This document shows, one piece after another, positions 1 to 9,040 of a stretch of 64,000 bases of DNA; the first letter of the stretch is position 1; each line of letters opens with the position of its first letter. This DNA comes from Bog-159 sp963785255 (GTDB lineage: Bacteria; Acidobacteriota; Terriglobia; Bryobacterales; Bryobacteraceae), in contig CAWAUR010000012.1 in NCBI GenBank assembly GCA_963785255.1, forward strand, positions 62,001 through 126,000. The letters are read 5' to 3'. Below the pieces are notes generated by a model. That model was not told the origin of the DNA. It saw nothing but the letters and a program-made list of their open reading frames with translations, and made no database searches. The translations under genes were made by a program, and so were the position numbers.

Positions 1-935
1 CGCTGGATCTACGCCTCCGATCCGCTGGCCTGTCCGCTGGCACTCCTGCTGAGCTATCTGCCCGGACTGCGCGTGCTCTATCACGAGCACGATTCGCCGG
101 ATAGCGCCGCCGCCGGGTTCCAAAAGATGATTCTCCACGCGCGCAAACGCCTCGCGCGCCGCGCCGATTGCTGCGTCCTCCCGAACGAAGCACGCATCCA
201 GCGCTTCCAGGCCGAGACCGGATACGCCCGGCAGCCGCTCTGCGTATGGAATTGCCCGGCTGTTCACGAGGCCGCGCAGCCGCACGGTCCGGCGAATGGC
301 CCGCTCGTTCTCCTTTATCACGGCTCCATCGTGCCGGATCGGTTGCCTCTCGCGGCGGTGAACGCCTTGGCTCTTTTGCCCGAGCAACGTCAGCCTGCGC
401 GTGGTCGGCTATGAAACCGCTGGCAGCCTGGGCTATGTCGCGAAGCTGCGGGAACTCGCGGACCGCCTGGGCGTAAGCGCCCGCCTGGAGGTCATGGGTG
501 CCTTGCCGCGCGCGCGGATGATGGAATGGTGCCGCCGCAGCGACGTGGGCCTGTCGTTCATGCCCTTGCAGCGCGACCGAGGTCAATCAGCTCACCATGA
601 CCGGTGCGTCCAACAAGGCCTTCGACTACCTGGCCTGCGGGCTGCCGCTGCTGGTCTCCGATCTACCCGATTGGCGCGCCATGTACGTCGATGCCGGCTA
701 CGCACTGGCCTGTGATCCGCAAGACGCCAAAAGCATCGCCCGCGCCGTTCGCCGCTTCCTCGATGACCCGGATCTCGCCCGCTCCATGGGCGAGAAAGGA
801 CGGCAGCGCATTCTGGTCGATTGGAATTACGAAACCTGCTTCGAGCCTGTTCTCGACCGTTTGGATGTCCAACACCGCGAAGGATTGCGGCTGACCCGGC
901 CCGGCCGGAATTGGGCGATAGATCAATTGCCATGA
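1..935 (+). pseudogene. Glycosyltransferase, 5'-partial, two frameshifts
   Basis: Coding sense runs from the first base, so the 5' end lies outside the window. The reading passes through three frames: frame 1 to about 390 (LYHEHDSPDSAAAGF), frame 2 to about 580 (LRVVGYETAGSLGYVAKL), then frame 3 to the TGA at 933-935 (NKAFDYLACGLPLLVSDLP). The last segment has the typical GT-B donor-site region of family 4/1 glycosyltransferases, where the E-x7-E area is followed by a CGLP-like turn. The stop overlaps the next start (ATGA), as in the rest of the cluster. Because residues on both sides of each shift align as one protein, single-base indels explain it; whether they are sequencing errors or real decay cannot be decided here. 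Sugar specificity is unknown. Confidence 0.6.
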
Positions 936-2207
936 GCAAGCCGATCGTCATCGCGGATTGCAGACCCCAAGACGCGGCCAATGAAACCATCGCATCTATC
1001 CATCGGCCCCACTCCGCTCCACTGGCAGTCATCGAGACCCATCCCATCCAGTACCACGCCCCCGTCTACCGCCACCTCCAAACCAGCCTTGGCATATCCG
1101 TCACTGCCATCTACGCTTCCGATTTCAGCGTGGCCGGCTACCGCGACCACGAGTTCGGCAGACCTTCCGCTGGGATACCGACCTGATATCCGGCTATACG
1201 CCAATCTTCCTTTCCACGGTCGCCCAAGGCGGCGCCGCACTCGCGGAAGACGCGTCCACGCGCGGCCTGCTAGCCGCGCTTCGCACAGACGCGCCCGCGG
1301 CGATCCTGCTTACCGGCTATAGCCCTAGCTTCCATCGCCACGCGTGGATGGTCGCGGCGCGGCGCCTGGGCTGCCCGCTCATCCTGTTACGCGGCGAAAC
1401 GACAGATGCCGCCCACCCGCGGCGTCCGCGAATTCGTTCGCCAGGGACACGTCTCTGCGCATGCTCTATCGCTTCTGTTCCCGCTTCTGTATGTGGGCCG
1501 CCATTCGCGCGATCATTTCCGCCGGCTGGGAATTCCCGAGGCCGAAACTCGGCTATCTCTCCGCGCTTTGTGCGATACCGCCGCCTTTGATCTCGACGCA
1601 GAATGCGCGGGCACGGCTGCGCGCGGCTACCCGGGATCGGCTCGGAATCGGCCCGGACTCGTCCCTGATCCTGTTCTCCGGAAAACTCAGCCCTCGCAAA
1701 GCGCCCGACCTCCTGCTCCATGCCATTCGCGCATTGCCCTCCGAAATACGCGACCGCCTCACCGTCGCCTTACTCGGCAGTGGCGAATTGCAAGGCACGC
1801 TCGCGCAAATGGCGGCAGCCGCCCCCCCCATCGCCGTGCGCTTTCTCGGTTTTCAAAATCAGACTCAGCTCAGCCCCTACTATTATGCGGCCGATCTGCT
1901 CGTGCTCCCCAGCCTCCATTCGGAAACCTGGGGGCTGGTGGTGAACGAGGCCCTGCACCACGGCTTGCCATGCGTCGTCTCGGATGCGGTGGGCTGCGCG
2001 CCGGACTTAATCGAGCCGGGCGTCACCGGCGAGATCGCCGCCGCAGGCTCCGCCGAGAGTCTGGCCGCCGCGCTCGAACGCGCCCTGCCGCTCGCTGGCC
2101 GTGCCGATATTCGCGCGCGCTGCCGCGAAAAGGTTTCCGGCTACACCGTGGAAAAAGCCGCGGAGGGCATCGCGCAGGCTTTCCGCGCCGTGGTGAAACG
2201 CCCATGA
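932..2207 (+). pseudogene. Glycosyltransferase family 4, multiply frameshifted
   Basis: The start ATG at 932 overlaps the previous stop. The N-terminus reads AVIETHPIQYHAPVYRHL, typical of family 4 enzymes that begin with a 'HPIQYHAP' strand. The frame changes near 1159, and then repeatedly between about 1405 and 1620, where fragments such as LYVGRHSRDHFRRLGIPEA (frame 2) and RARLRAATRDRLGIGPD (frame 3) belong to one protein. From 1620 to 2207 the frame is intact and holds the donor domain: LILFSGKLSPRKAPDLLL, LVLPSLHSETWGLVVNEAL and GLPCVVSDAVGCAPDLI. The E-x7-E motif is in SETWGLVVNEAL. The density of shifts in about 500 bp suggests locally poor sequence or a decaying gene. It would add a sugar to the surface glycan made by this cluster. 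Confidence 0.6.
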
Positions 2208-3334
2208 GCGCAAAGGGCGCGTTACCCGCGCCGCCATTAGGAGCGGGAACCTTAGGAATCCAAGCGGCGCCGGGCGCTCTTTTGGCGCACTCCCCGGAGA
2301 GTGAAAGGCTTCTTCTGGTAGGCAACCCCGAAACCGTCCACGTGGGCGCGCATCTTTTTGAAGGCGCGCAGTCGCTCTCCTTGAGTGTCCGCTTTTGCGA
2401 TTTGCGCCAGGCATCCGCTGGCCCGCGCTGGCTGGCCCGCGTAAATTGGCATCTCGCCGGACGCCGTCCCGCGCATCTCCGCGCCTTTGGCGAAAGCGTG
2501 GTGCAAGCTTGCCGCGATTACCGGCCCACCTGGCTGCTCACGACCGGCCAGGCGCCCATCGGCCACGACGCGCTCGCGGCTATCGGCAAACTCGGCATCG
2601 AACGGCTGAATTACCTTACCGACGATCCATGGAACCCCGCGCTCCGTGCGTCCTGGTTCCTGCGCGCGCTGGCGCAATACGATCGCGTTTTCTCGCCGCG
2701 CCAGAGCAACCTGGAGGCCCTCCGCAATCTCGGATGTCCCGCCGTATCGTATCTGCCTTTCGCTTATTCTCCGTCCAAGCATCTGGCCCCTCCGGCCCAC
2801 GCGGCGCAGGCTGCGGCACCCGCCTCCGATATCGTTTTCGCGGGCGGCGCGGATCGCGACCGCGTGCCCACCATCGCCGCGCTCATCGCCGCCGGATTCC
2901 GCCTGGCCCTCTACGGTGGATATTGGAATCGCTACCCGGAAACGCGGCCCTACGACCTCGGCCAGGCCGACCTGCCCACGCTGCGCCAAGCCGTCGCCGC
3001 CGCCCGCATCGCCCTCTGCCTGGTGCGCCGCGCAAATGGCGACGGCCACGTCATGCGCACCTTCGAGATTCCCGCCATGGGCGCATGCATGCTCACCGAG
3101 GATACCGAAGAACACCGCGCTATCTTCGGCCCCGAAGGCGAAGCCGTTCTGTATTTCGCATCCATTCCGGAAATGGTCGAGAAGGCCCGCTGGCTGGTGG
3201 CGCACGAAGACGACCGCTGCCGCCTCGCCGCCAGCGCCCACGCCCGGATCGTCGGCGGACGGAACACCTATGCCGACCGTCTGGCCGCCATGTTACGTAG
3301 GACAGGCCTCCCGGCCTGTCCAAACTTAATATGA
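2204..3334 (+). CDS. CgeB/DUF3880-type glycosyltransferase
   Basis: 376 residues, intact, with ATG overlapping the preceding TGA. The order of motifs (N-terminal NPETVHVGAHLFEGAQ, central LNYLTDDPWNPALRASWFL and YDRVFSPRQSNLEALRNLG, C-terminal FEIPAMGACMLTEDTEEH) matches CgeB-like glycosyltransferases, in which an FE-x-x-A/G-x-G segment and a late C-terminal helix form the nucleotide-sugar site. It is cytoplasmic and probably acts in building the same surface polysaccharide as its neighbours. The final residues RTGLPACP are encoded by a copy of palindromic repeat A (3297-3321), so the native C-terminus was probably replaced or extended by the element. The stop overlaps the next ATG by four bases. 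Donor and acceptor are unknown. Confidence 0.75.
   Translation: MSAKGALPAPPLGAGTLGIQAAPGALLAHSPESERLLLVGNPETVHVGAHLFEGAQSLSLSVRFCDLRQASAGPRWLARVNWHLAGRRPAHLRAFGESVVQACRDYRPTWLLTTGQAPIGHDALAAIGKLGIERLNYLTDDPWNPALRASWFLRALAQYDRVFSPRQSNLEALRNLGCPAVSYLPFAYSPSKHLAPPAHAAQAAAPASDIVFAGGADRDRVPTIAALIAAGFRLALYGGYWNRYPETRPYDLGQADLPTLRQAVAAARIALCLVRRANGDGHVMRTFEIPAMGACMLTEDTEEHRAIFGPEGEAVLYFASIPEMVEKARWLVAHEDDRCRLAASAHARIVGGRNTYADRLAAMLRRTGLPACPNLI
3297..3321 (+). repeat. Palindromic repeat A, copy 1 (in CDS 3' end)
   Basis: Arms GGACAGGCC and GGCCTGTCC flank a short TCCC-type loop, preceded by GTA. It is read in frame as RTGLPACP at the C-terminus of the CgeB-like protein. The same 25-mer recurs at 7564, 16473, 17146, 26940, 41024 (degenerate) and 47947. 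Confidence 0.9.
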
Positions 3335-4558
3335 AGATCGCCATCGTAGTTCACGGCCGGTTTTATGCCTTCGACATCGCGCGCGAACTGGCGCGCCACC
3401 ACGACGTCACGGTCTTCACCAACTATCCCAAGTGGGCCGCCAAACGCTTCGGCCTGGAACCGCAAATGGTGCGCAGTTTTTGGCTCCACGGCGTGCTCAC
3501 TCGCCTGGCAGAGCGCCTTCACAAGACCCTGAATCTGCCTTACCCCGAGGCGTTCTTGCATCGCATGTTCGGCCGCTGGGCCGCCACGCAGTTGGCCAAG
3601 GAACCATGGGATGTAATCCAACCCTTCAGCGGCGTCGCCGAGGAAATCTTGCAATCGCCCGCCTGCCGCTCCGCCTTCTGCGTGGTGAAACGCGCTTCCT
3701 CCCATATCCGCACCCAGGCGCGTCTGCTCGAAGAAGAACAGCGCCGCACCGGCACGCGGCTCGGTCGTCCCAGCCCGTGGATGATCGCGCGCGAAGAACG
3801 CGAATATGCGCTCGCCGATAACGTAATGGTGGTCTCCAGCTTTGCGCACGATAGCTTCGTCGCCGAAGGCTTTCCGCCCGACAAGCTGAGCCTTTTATTG
3901 CTGGGCGCGCAACTCGATTGCTTCCGGCCCGCCCCTGATGTCGTCGAAGCCCGTTGCGCCCGCATCCTCTCTGGCGATCCGCTGCGCATCCTGTACGTCG
4001 GAGCGCTGTCGTTCCGCAAAGGCATGTGGGACTTGGCCGCCATGCTGCGCCATCCCGCCCGCCGCCGCTTCCAATTCCGCTTCGTAGGTCCCGTCACTGC
4101 CGAAGCCGAAAGCCTCGTCCGCGAAATGAGTGCCGCCGCGGAATTTGTCCCCAAGCAGCCCCAAGCCGAACTGCCGAAATCGCACGCCTGGGGCGATCTG
4201 TTCCTCTTTCCGACTATCGAAGACGGATTCGCCGTCGTCCTCACGCAGGCCGCCGCCGCGGCCCTTGCCCATCCTCACCACCGCAAACTCCTGCGGCCCG
4301 GATCTCATCCGCCAAGGCGAATCCGGCTGGGTGCTCCCCATCCGCAACCCCCAAGCGTTTCTCGATCGACTCCACTGGTGCGACACGCATCGCCCCGAGC
4401 TCGCCCAAATGGTCCGCAACATCTATCGCCAATTCCAGCCCCGCACCTGGACCGAAGTCGCCGCCGATTTCGCGCAAATTGTGGGGCAGGCTCGTAGCCT
4501 GCAGCGGCCTCGTAGGCCGCTTATCGCGAACCTGAGCCCAACGCTTCAACTGAAATGA
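3331..4558 (+). CDS. Glycosyltransferase family 4 (one frameshift near 4260)
   Basis: The N-terminus MKIAIVVHGRFYAFDIAREL and the donor domain (LRILYVGALSFRKGMWDLA, DLFLFPTIEDGFAVVLTQA) identify a GT-B family 4 enzyme of about 408 residues. Frame 1 leaves coding sense around 4255-4262, within a GCC/GCG-rich run, and coding continues in frame 2 as LPILTTANSCGPDLI to the TGA at 4556-4558. A one-base loss restores a normal protein, so an indel in a low-complexity stretch is likely. E-x7-E is in EDGFAVVLTQA. A copy of repeat B (4481-4520) is read in frame near the C-terminus as VGQARSLQRPRR. The stop overlaps the polymerase start. It is probably another sugar transferase of the surface-glycan locus. 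Confidence 0.7.
4481..4520 (+). repeat. Palindromic repeat B, copy 1 (in CDS)
   Basis: GTGG followed by hairpin GCAGGCT-CGT-AGCCTGC and a second hairpin GCGGCCT-CGT-AGGCCGC. It lies in frame inside the last 30 codons of the family 4 glycosyltransferase. Confidence 0.9.
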
Positions 4559-5910
4559 ACACCCCCGACTTACAACAAATGGTCGCAGCCTGGGTCATCC
4601 TGATCGTCATCCTGGTCTTCGTCCGCTGGCGCTGGAAAATGCCCGGCACGGGCCTCACTTTCGCCTACCTGCTCGATCTCTCGCTGATCCACTTGATCGG
4701 CGCCGCCATCTACCTCCTCCCCGCCTACCAGGATCGCGACCCGCGCTTCACCACGCTCGGTTTCGAACAAGCCCTCTACGGCGTCGCTGCCTTCGTGTTA
4801 GGCGGACTCGTGATCACGCCCTTGCTCATCAAGAAAGGTCTGTTGCCACGCGCCTCCGGCGTGCACCAGCCCGATCCGCTTTTACCCAAAGCCTACATCG
4901 CCGCGGGGGTCGCCTTCTACATTCTCTCCACCAGCTTTCTGTCGCACATCCCCACGGCCTCGGCTATCATCTCCTCCGGAGCCCAACTCGTGCTGGTAGG
5001 TCTGGCGCTCTGCTGCTGGAAAGCCTGGCGTGAGCGCCACAGGCGCAAGCTGCTGTTCTGGCTGGCTGCCTCTCTCGTAATGCCCGCCGTTACCTTGATC
5101 GTGCAAGGCTTCCTGGGGTTCGGCGCGGTTGCCGTGCTCACGCTGCTCATCTTCGTTGCAAGCCTGGTGCGCTCCCCCTGGAAAGTCACGCTGGCCGGTG
5201 CGCTGGTGGTCTATATAGGCCTCTCCGTATTCGTCAGCTATATGCGCGATCGCGATGAGATCCGCGCCTCGGTCTGGGGCCGGCAGTCCTTCTCCGACCG
5301 CATCGATCGCGTGCTTGACACCGCGTCTTCCATCGAGCCGTTCGACCCGGGTAATCCCGTTCACTTGCAGCGTGTCGACGGCCGTCTCAACCAGAATGTC
5401 CTGGTCGGCGCCGCCGTCTTCCAGTTGTCCCAGAACCAGAACTTCGCCCATGGCGATACCTTGTGGGACGCATTGCTGGCGCTCATCCCGCGCGCCATCT
5501 GGCCCGAAAAACCGATCCGCGCCGGCAGCGGCAACCTGGTCACCCGCTTCACCGGCATCGATTTCTCCGAAGGCACCAGCGTAGGCGTCGGCCAAGTGCT
5601 CGAATTCTACGCTAATTTCGGAACCACCGGCGTCTTTATCGGCTTCCTCATCATGGGCGTGATCGTCACGGTGCTCGATTGGCAGGCGGCCGAACGGCTC
5701 GCCATTAACGACCTGCATGGCTTCGTCCTGTGGTTTCTGCCCGGTCTCGCGTTTCTGCAGGTCGGCGGACAGCTTGTGGAAGTGACCGCCAGCGCCGCCG
5801 CCAGCCTGATCGTGGCCATTATGGTGAACAAGTATCTGTACCGCATGCAGACCCGCGCCGCCGCTCCGGCCCCGCCCGCTCCCGCTTACCAAAGCATCCG
5901 CGTGAGATGA
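4555..5910 (+). CDS. Polytopic membrane protein, O-antigen polymerase (Wzy)-like
   Basis: 451 residues with about ten hydrophobic segments, starting with AAWVILIVILVFV and including FAYLLDLSLIHLIGAAIYLL, ALYGVAAFVLGGLVITPLL and VFIGFLIMGVIVTVL. A long hydrophilic loop (about residues 225-330, with RDRDEIRASVWG and FPDPGN-like polar stretches before IPRAIWPEKP) is typical of Wzy-type polymerases and oligosaccharide repeat-unit polymerases, which join lipid-linked repeat units on the periplasmic side. The primary sequence of these proteins is poorly conserved, so the call rests on topology, the IPRAIWPxKP motif seen in related EpsG/Wzy-like proteins, and its place between glycosyltransferases. 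ATGA overlaps at both ends indicate translational coupling. Confidence 0.6.
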   Translation: MNTPDLQQMVAAWVILIVILVFVRWRWKMPGTGLTFAYLLDLSLIHLIGAAIYLLPAYQDRDPRFTTLGFEQALYGVAAFVLGGLVITPLLIKKGLLPRASGVHQPDPLLPKAYIAAGVAFYILSTSFLSHIPTASAIISSGAQLVLVGLALCCWKAWRERHRRKLLFWLAASLVMPAVTLIVQGFLGFGAVAVLTLLIFVASLVRSPWKVTLAGALVVYIGLSVFVSYMRDRDEIRASVWGRQSFSDRIDRVLDTASSIEPFDPGNPVHLQRVDGRLNQNVLVGAAVFQLSQNQNFAHGDTLWDALLALIPRAIWPEKPIRAGSGNLVTRFTGIDFSEGTSVGVGQVLEFYANFGTTGVFIGFLIMGVIVTVLDWQAAERLAINDLHGFVLWFLPGLAFLQVGGQLVEVTASAAASLIVAIMVNKYLYRMQTRAAAPAPPAPAYQSIRVR

Positions 5911-7010
5911 AAATTCTGGTCTATCGCATCGGTTCGCTCGGCGACACCATCGTGTCTATTCCCGCTCTGCGCGCCGTTCGCGCGCACTACGGGAGCGCCG
6001 CGCACATTGCCGTGCTGCACAACGTCAGCCGCGCGGGCGTGGTCACCAGCCGCGAAGTCCTGGCCTGCGCGCAGTTGGCCGATGAGTTCATCCCTTACCA
6101 GTTCGAAGCCTCGCTGGGGCCTCGCGTGCGGACCGCTCTCACCCTCCGCGCGCAGCTCCGCGCCGGCCGTTTCGACGCTGCGGTCAGCCTGCTGCCCAGC
6201 GAGCGCTCGGCTTCGGCTCTCCGCCGCGATGTCTGGTTTTTCCGATCCTGCGGCATCCCGCAAGTGATCGGCTTTCGCCCCGTGCCCGAGTCCGTGGTCC
6301 GTCCCCGCCAGAACGGCCGCCCTTTGCGCACGCCCAACGAAGCTGTCATTCTGTTGCAGCGCTTGCGCGACAGTGGCATCGCGCTCAATGGCGACGGTCA
6401 TTTCCGCATCCCTCTACTGCAGCCCGGCGCCGCCGATCTCGCCGTCGGCGATCAATGGCTGCGCGCCCGCCGCCGTCATCCCGGCCGCGCGCTGGTCGCC
6501 CTATGCCCCGGCTGCAAAAAACCGGCCAACGCCTGGCCGCTCGATCGCTTCATCGAACTCGGCCGCCGTGTCGCCGCCACCGGCTGCGCCGAGATTCTGG
6601 TTTTGGGCGGACCCGCCGAGCGCACTCTCGCCGAAAATATGATCGCCGGATTGGGCGGCGAAGCCATCAACGCCGCCGGAGATTTTTCCGTCGCCGGATC
6701 GGCCGCCTTGCTCAGCCAATGCCAATTGCTCGTCGGCCTCGATACGGGCACTTCGCATCTGGCTGCCGCCCTCGGCGTTCCCTGCGTCGTCATCCAAAGC
6801 GCCAACAGCTTCGCCGGACATTGGGACCCGCTGGGCGATTCCAATATCATCTTGCGCCGCGCGGTGCCCTGTGAAGCCTGCTTGTGCAGCGAGTGTCCCG
6901 TGGCGAATCACCCGTGCATGGATATCTCCGTCGATGAAGTCTGGCGCGCCGTCGCGCCCCATGTGGATCGTTTGCTTGCCGGCGTCCGGAGTCAACGTGC
7001 CCGCGCATAA
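5907..7010 (+). CDS. Glycosyltransferase family 9 (heptosyltransferase-like)
   Basis: 367 residues from ATG 5907, which overlaps the previous TGA. The N-terminus MKILVYRIGSLGDTIVSIPA is the classic GT9 acceptor-domain start (R-x-G-S-x-G-D), and the C-terminal half has LVALCPGCKKPANAWPLDRF and LLVGLDTGTSHLAAALGVP, the ADP-heptose:LPS heptosyltransferase signature with D-T-G-x-x-H. A cysteine-rich stretch PCEACLCSECPVANHPC near the C-terminus resembles that seen in many GT9 enzymes. Members transfer heptose or another sugar to lipid A core or related glycolipids in the cytoplasm. The substrate here is unknown; context suggests a lipopolysaccharide or capsule glycan. Confidence 0.85.
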   Translation: MKILVYRIGSLGDTIVSIPALRAVRAHYGSAAHIAVLHNVSRAGVVTSREVLACAQLADEFIPYQFEASLGPRVRTALTLRAQLRAGRFDAAVSLLPSERSASALRRDVWFFRSCGIPQVIGFRPVPESVVRPRQNGRPLRTPNEAVILLQRLRDSGIALNGDGHFRIPLLQPGAADLAVGDQWLRARRRHPGRALVALCPGCKKPANAWPLDRFIELGRRVAATGCAEILVLGGPAERTLAENMIAGLGGEAINAAGDFSVAGSAALLSQCQLLVGLDTGTSHLAAALGVPCVVIQSANSFAGHWDPLGDSNIILRRAVPCEACLCSECPVANHPCMDISVDEVWRAVAPHVDRLLAGVRSQRARA

Positions 7011-8145
7011 AATCCTCCACGTGATCCCCTCCGTCGGCCCGCAGCGCGGCGGACCCAGCGTCCTCATGCGCACCCTCGCCCGCGCTCTCTCCGAAGCCGG
7101 CCTCGAGATTCACGTGGCCACCACCGACGATAACGGCCCCAATCGCCTGTCGGTCCCGCTCGGCGTCCCACAACAGGAAGACGGCGCTACGTTTTGGTAT
7201 TTCCCGCGCCAGACCCACTTCTACACCTTCTCCTGGCCGCTTACCCGCTGGCTCGCCCGCCACGTGCGCGAATTCGATCTGGTGCACATCCACGCGTTGT
7301 TTTCCTACGCCGCGCTGCCCGCCGCGCTGCTGGCCCGCCGCGCGGGCATCCCCTACATCGTCCGGCCGCTCGGCACGCTCAACCGCTGGGGCATCCAGAA
7401 TCGCCGCCCATGGCTGAAGCGCCTCTCGTTCCGGCTTCTCGAAAGCCGCATCTTGGCCAATGCCGCGGGCATCCACTACACCAGCGAGCAGGAACAACTC
7501 GAAGCCGGCGACCTCGGCGTCTCTACCCCCCCCCTCATCATCCCCAACCCCGTAGAAATCCCCGTAGGACAGGCCTCCCGGCCTGTCCCGCTCGAAGGCC
7601 GCAAAGTAATCCTCTTCCTCTCCCGCTTCGACCGCAAAAAAGGCTTAGACCTTCTCTTCGAAGCCTTCGCCCAAGTTCGCCGCCAAAGCCCCGATGCAAC
7701 CCTGGTCCTGGCAGGAGCGGGCGATCCCGCATGGGTCGCCCACTTGAAATCCGAAACCCAGCGTGTCGGCATCGCCCCCCATGTAGTCTGGGCCGGCTTC
7801 CTCACCGGCGCGGAAAAATGGGCCGCCTTGAACGGCGCCGACGTGTTCGTCCTGCCGTCCTACTCCGAAAACTTCGGCATCGCGCTGGTAGAAGCCCTGG
7901 CTTGCGGATGTCCCGTGGTCCTCTCCGATCAAGTCGGCATCCATCGCGAAATCAGCCGCGCCGAAGCCGGCTTAGTCACTCCCTGCCGCGCCGGCGATCT
8001 GGCCTCCGCGCTGCTCCACGTCCTCAGCGACGCCTCACTCCGCCGCCGCATGAGCGAAAACGGCGTGCGCCTGGCTCGCCAGCAATTCTCGCTCGAAGCC
8101 GTCAGCCGTCAACTTGCGGCGGCCTACGCGGCGGTTGCCCCATGA
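6997..8145 (+). CDS. Glycosyltransferase family 4, interrupted in frame by repeat A
   Basis: 382 residues. I chose GTG 6997 because it overlaps the preceding gene by 14 bp and sits directly before the first strand (HKILHVIPSVGPQRGGPSVL); an upstream in-frame ATG at 6961 is possible. GT-B fold: N-domain with HIHALFSYAALPAALLARR, donor domain with VILFLSRFDRKKGLDLLFEA and the E-x7-E motif in SENFGIALVEALACGCPVV. Repeat A (7564-7588) is read in frame as VGQASRPVP between the linker IIPNPVEIP and the donor-domain first strand, adding about eight residues exactly at the domain boundary. The enzyme otherwise looks complete. It is probably a further transferase of the locus. Confidence 0.85.
   Translation: MPAHKILHVIPSVGPQRGGPSVLMRTLARALSEAGLEIHVATTDDNGPNRLSVPLGVPQQEDGATFWYFPRQTHFYTFSWPLTRWLARHVREFDLVHIHALFSYAALPAALLARRAGIPYIVRPLGTLNRWGIQNRRPWLKRLSFRLLESRILANAAGIHYTSEQEQLEAGDLGVSTPPLIIPNPVEIPVGQASRPVPLEGRKVILFLSRFDRKKGLDLLFEAFAQVRRQSPDATLVLAGAGDPAWVAHLKSETQRVGIAPHVVWAGFLTGAEKWAALNGADVFVLPSYSENFGIALVEALACGCPVVLSDQVGIHREISRAEAGLVTPCRAGDLASALLHVLSDASLRRRMSENGVRLARQQFSLEAVSRQLAAAYAAVAP
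7564..7588 (+). repeat. Palindromic repeat A, copy 2 (internal to a GT gene)
   Basis: Perfect copy of the 25-mer (arms GGACAGGCC/GGCCTGTCC) inside an intact reading frame. It encodes VGQASRPV at the interdomain linker of the family 4 glycosyltransferase. Confidence 0.9.
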
Positions 8146-8981
8146 CCCACTGCCGCCTCGCCGTCGTCGTCCTCACCTACAACGAGGAGATCAATCTGCC
8201 CCGCTGCCTCGATAGCCTCGCTGGCCTCGACTGCACCGTCGTGGTGGTCGATTCCGGCAGCATCGACAAAACCCTCGAAATCGCCCAACGCTACCAGGCC
8301 GTCTGTCTCTCGCACCCCTTCGAAAACTACGCCGTGCAGCGCAATTGGGCGCAAGAGAATCTCCCCGTCGATGCCGAATGGGTTCTCCACTTGGACGCCG
8401 ACGAGCGCCTCACGCCCGAGCTTGCCGCCGAAATCGGCCGCACGCTGGCATCGCCCAGCCCGGATATCGACGGCTACCTGCTGCGCAAGCGAACCATCTT
8501 CATGGGCCGTTGGATTCGCCACGGTGGCCATTATCCGAGTTACCACCTGCGCCTTTTCCGCCGCTACAAAGGACGCTGCGAAGACCGCCTCTACGATCAG
8601 CACTTCGTCGTCGCCGGAAAAGTCAAGCCGCTCGATAGCGACTATCTCGATATCGTGGCCACCAACCTCAGCACCTGGACCCTCCGCCATAAGCGCTGGG
8701 CCGAACTCGAAGCCACCGAAATGCTCGCGCATGAACAAGCCGAACGCCGCCGCCAGGTCCGCCCCGACTTACTCGGCAATCCCATCGAACGCCGCCGCTG
8801 GTTCCGCAACGCCTATTCGCGCGGCCCCTTATTCGGCCGCGCTTTTATGTATTGGTCGTACCGCTATCTGCTGCGGCTCGGCTTCCTCGATGGCAAGGAA
8901 GGCCTCATCTTTCATTTTCTGCAAGGCTTCTGGTTTCGCTTCTTAGTCGACGCCATGATCTACGAGCAGCACAAAGCTTAA
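8142..8981 (+). CDS. Glycosyltransferase family 2
   Basis: 279 residues; ATG 8142 overlaps the previous TGA. GT-A fold: LAVVVLTYNEEINLPRCLDS at the N-terminus, the acidic VVVVDSGSIDKTLEIA strand, and WVLHLDADERLTPELA with the DAD metal-binding triplet (about residues 82-84). The middle region FMGRWIRHGGHYPSYHLRLF with downstream FHFLQGFWFRFLVDA is typical of KdtX/WaaE-like GT2 enzymes that add a sugar to LPS core. It is cytoplasmic and membrane-associated. The reading frame is intact and the gene ends the tightly overlapping block; 59 bp separate it from the next gene. Confidence 0.85.
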   Translation: MTHCRLAVVVLTYNEEINLPRCLDSLAGLDCTVVVVDSGSIDKTLEIAQRYQAVCLSHPFENYAVQRNWAQENLPVDAEWVLHLDADERLTPELAAEIGRTLASPSPDIDGYLLRKRTIFMGRWIRHGGHYPSYHLRLFRRYKGRCEDRLYDQHFVVAGKVKPLDSDYLDIVATNLSTWTLRHKRWAELEATEMLAHEQAERRRQVRPDLLGNPIERRRWFRNAYSRGPLFGRAFMYWSYRYLLRLGFLDGKEGLIFHFLQGFWFRFLVDAMIYEQHKA

Positions 8982-9040
8982 CGCTTTCCCCGGACCGCCG
9001 CCGCTATCGTTCGCGCCCCAAGGCGGGAGATAACTTCCCA

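Noticed and set aside
1406..3334. 642-codon open frame in frame 2 spanning two glycosyltransferases
   Set aside because: Only the end (from 2204) makes family sense. The earlier part reads as Arg/Pro-rich shadow of the family 4 gene, apart from short fragments rescued by the frameshift hypothesis.
4882..5892. 336-codon minus-strand frame opposite the polymerase
   Set aside because: High Gly/Asp/His composition and no motif; it mirrors the membrane protein's hydrophobic codons.
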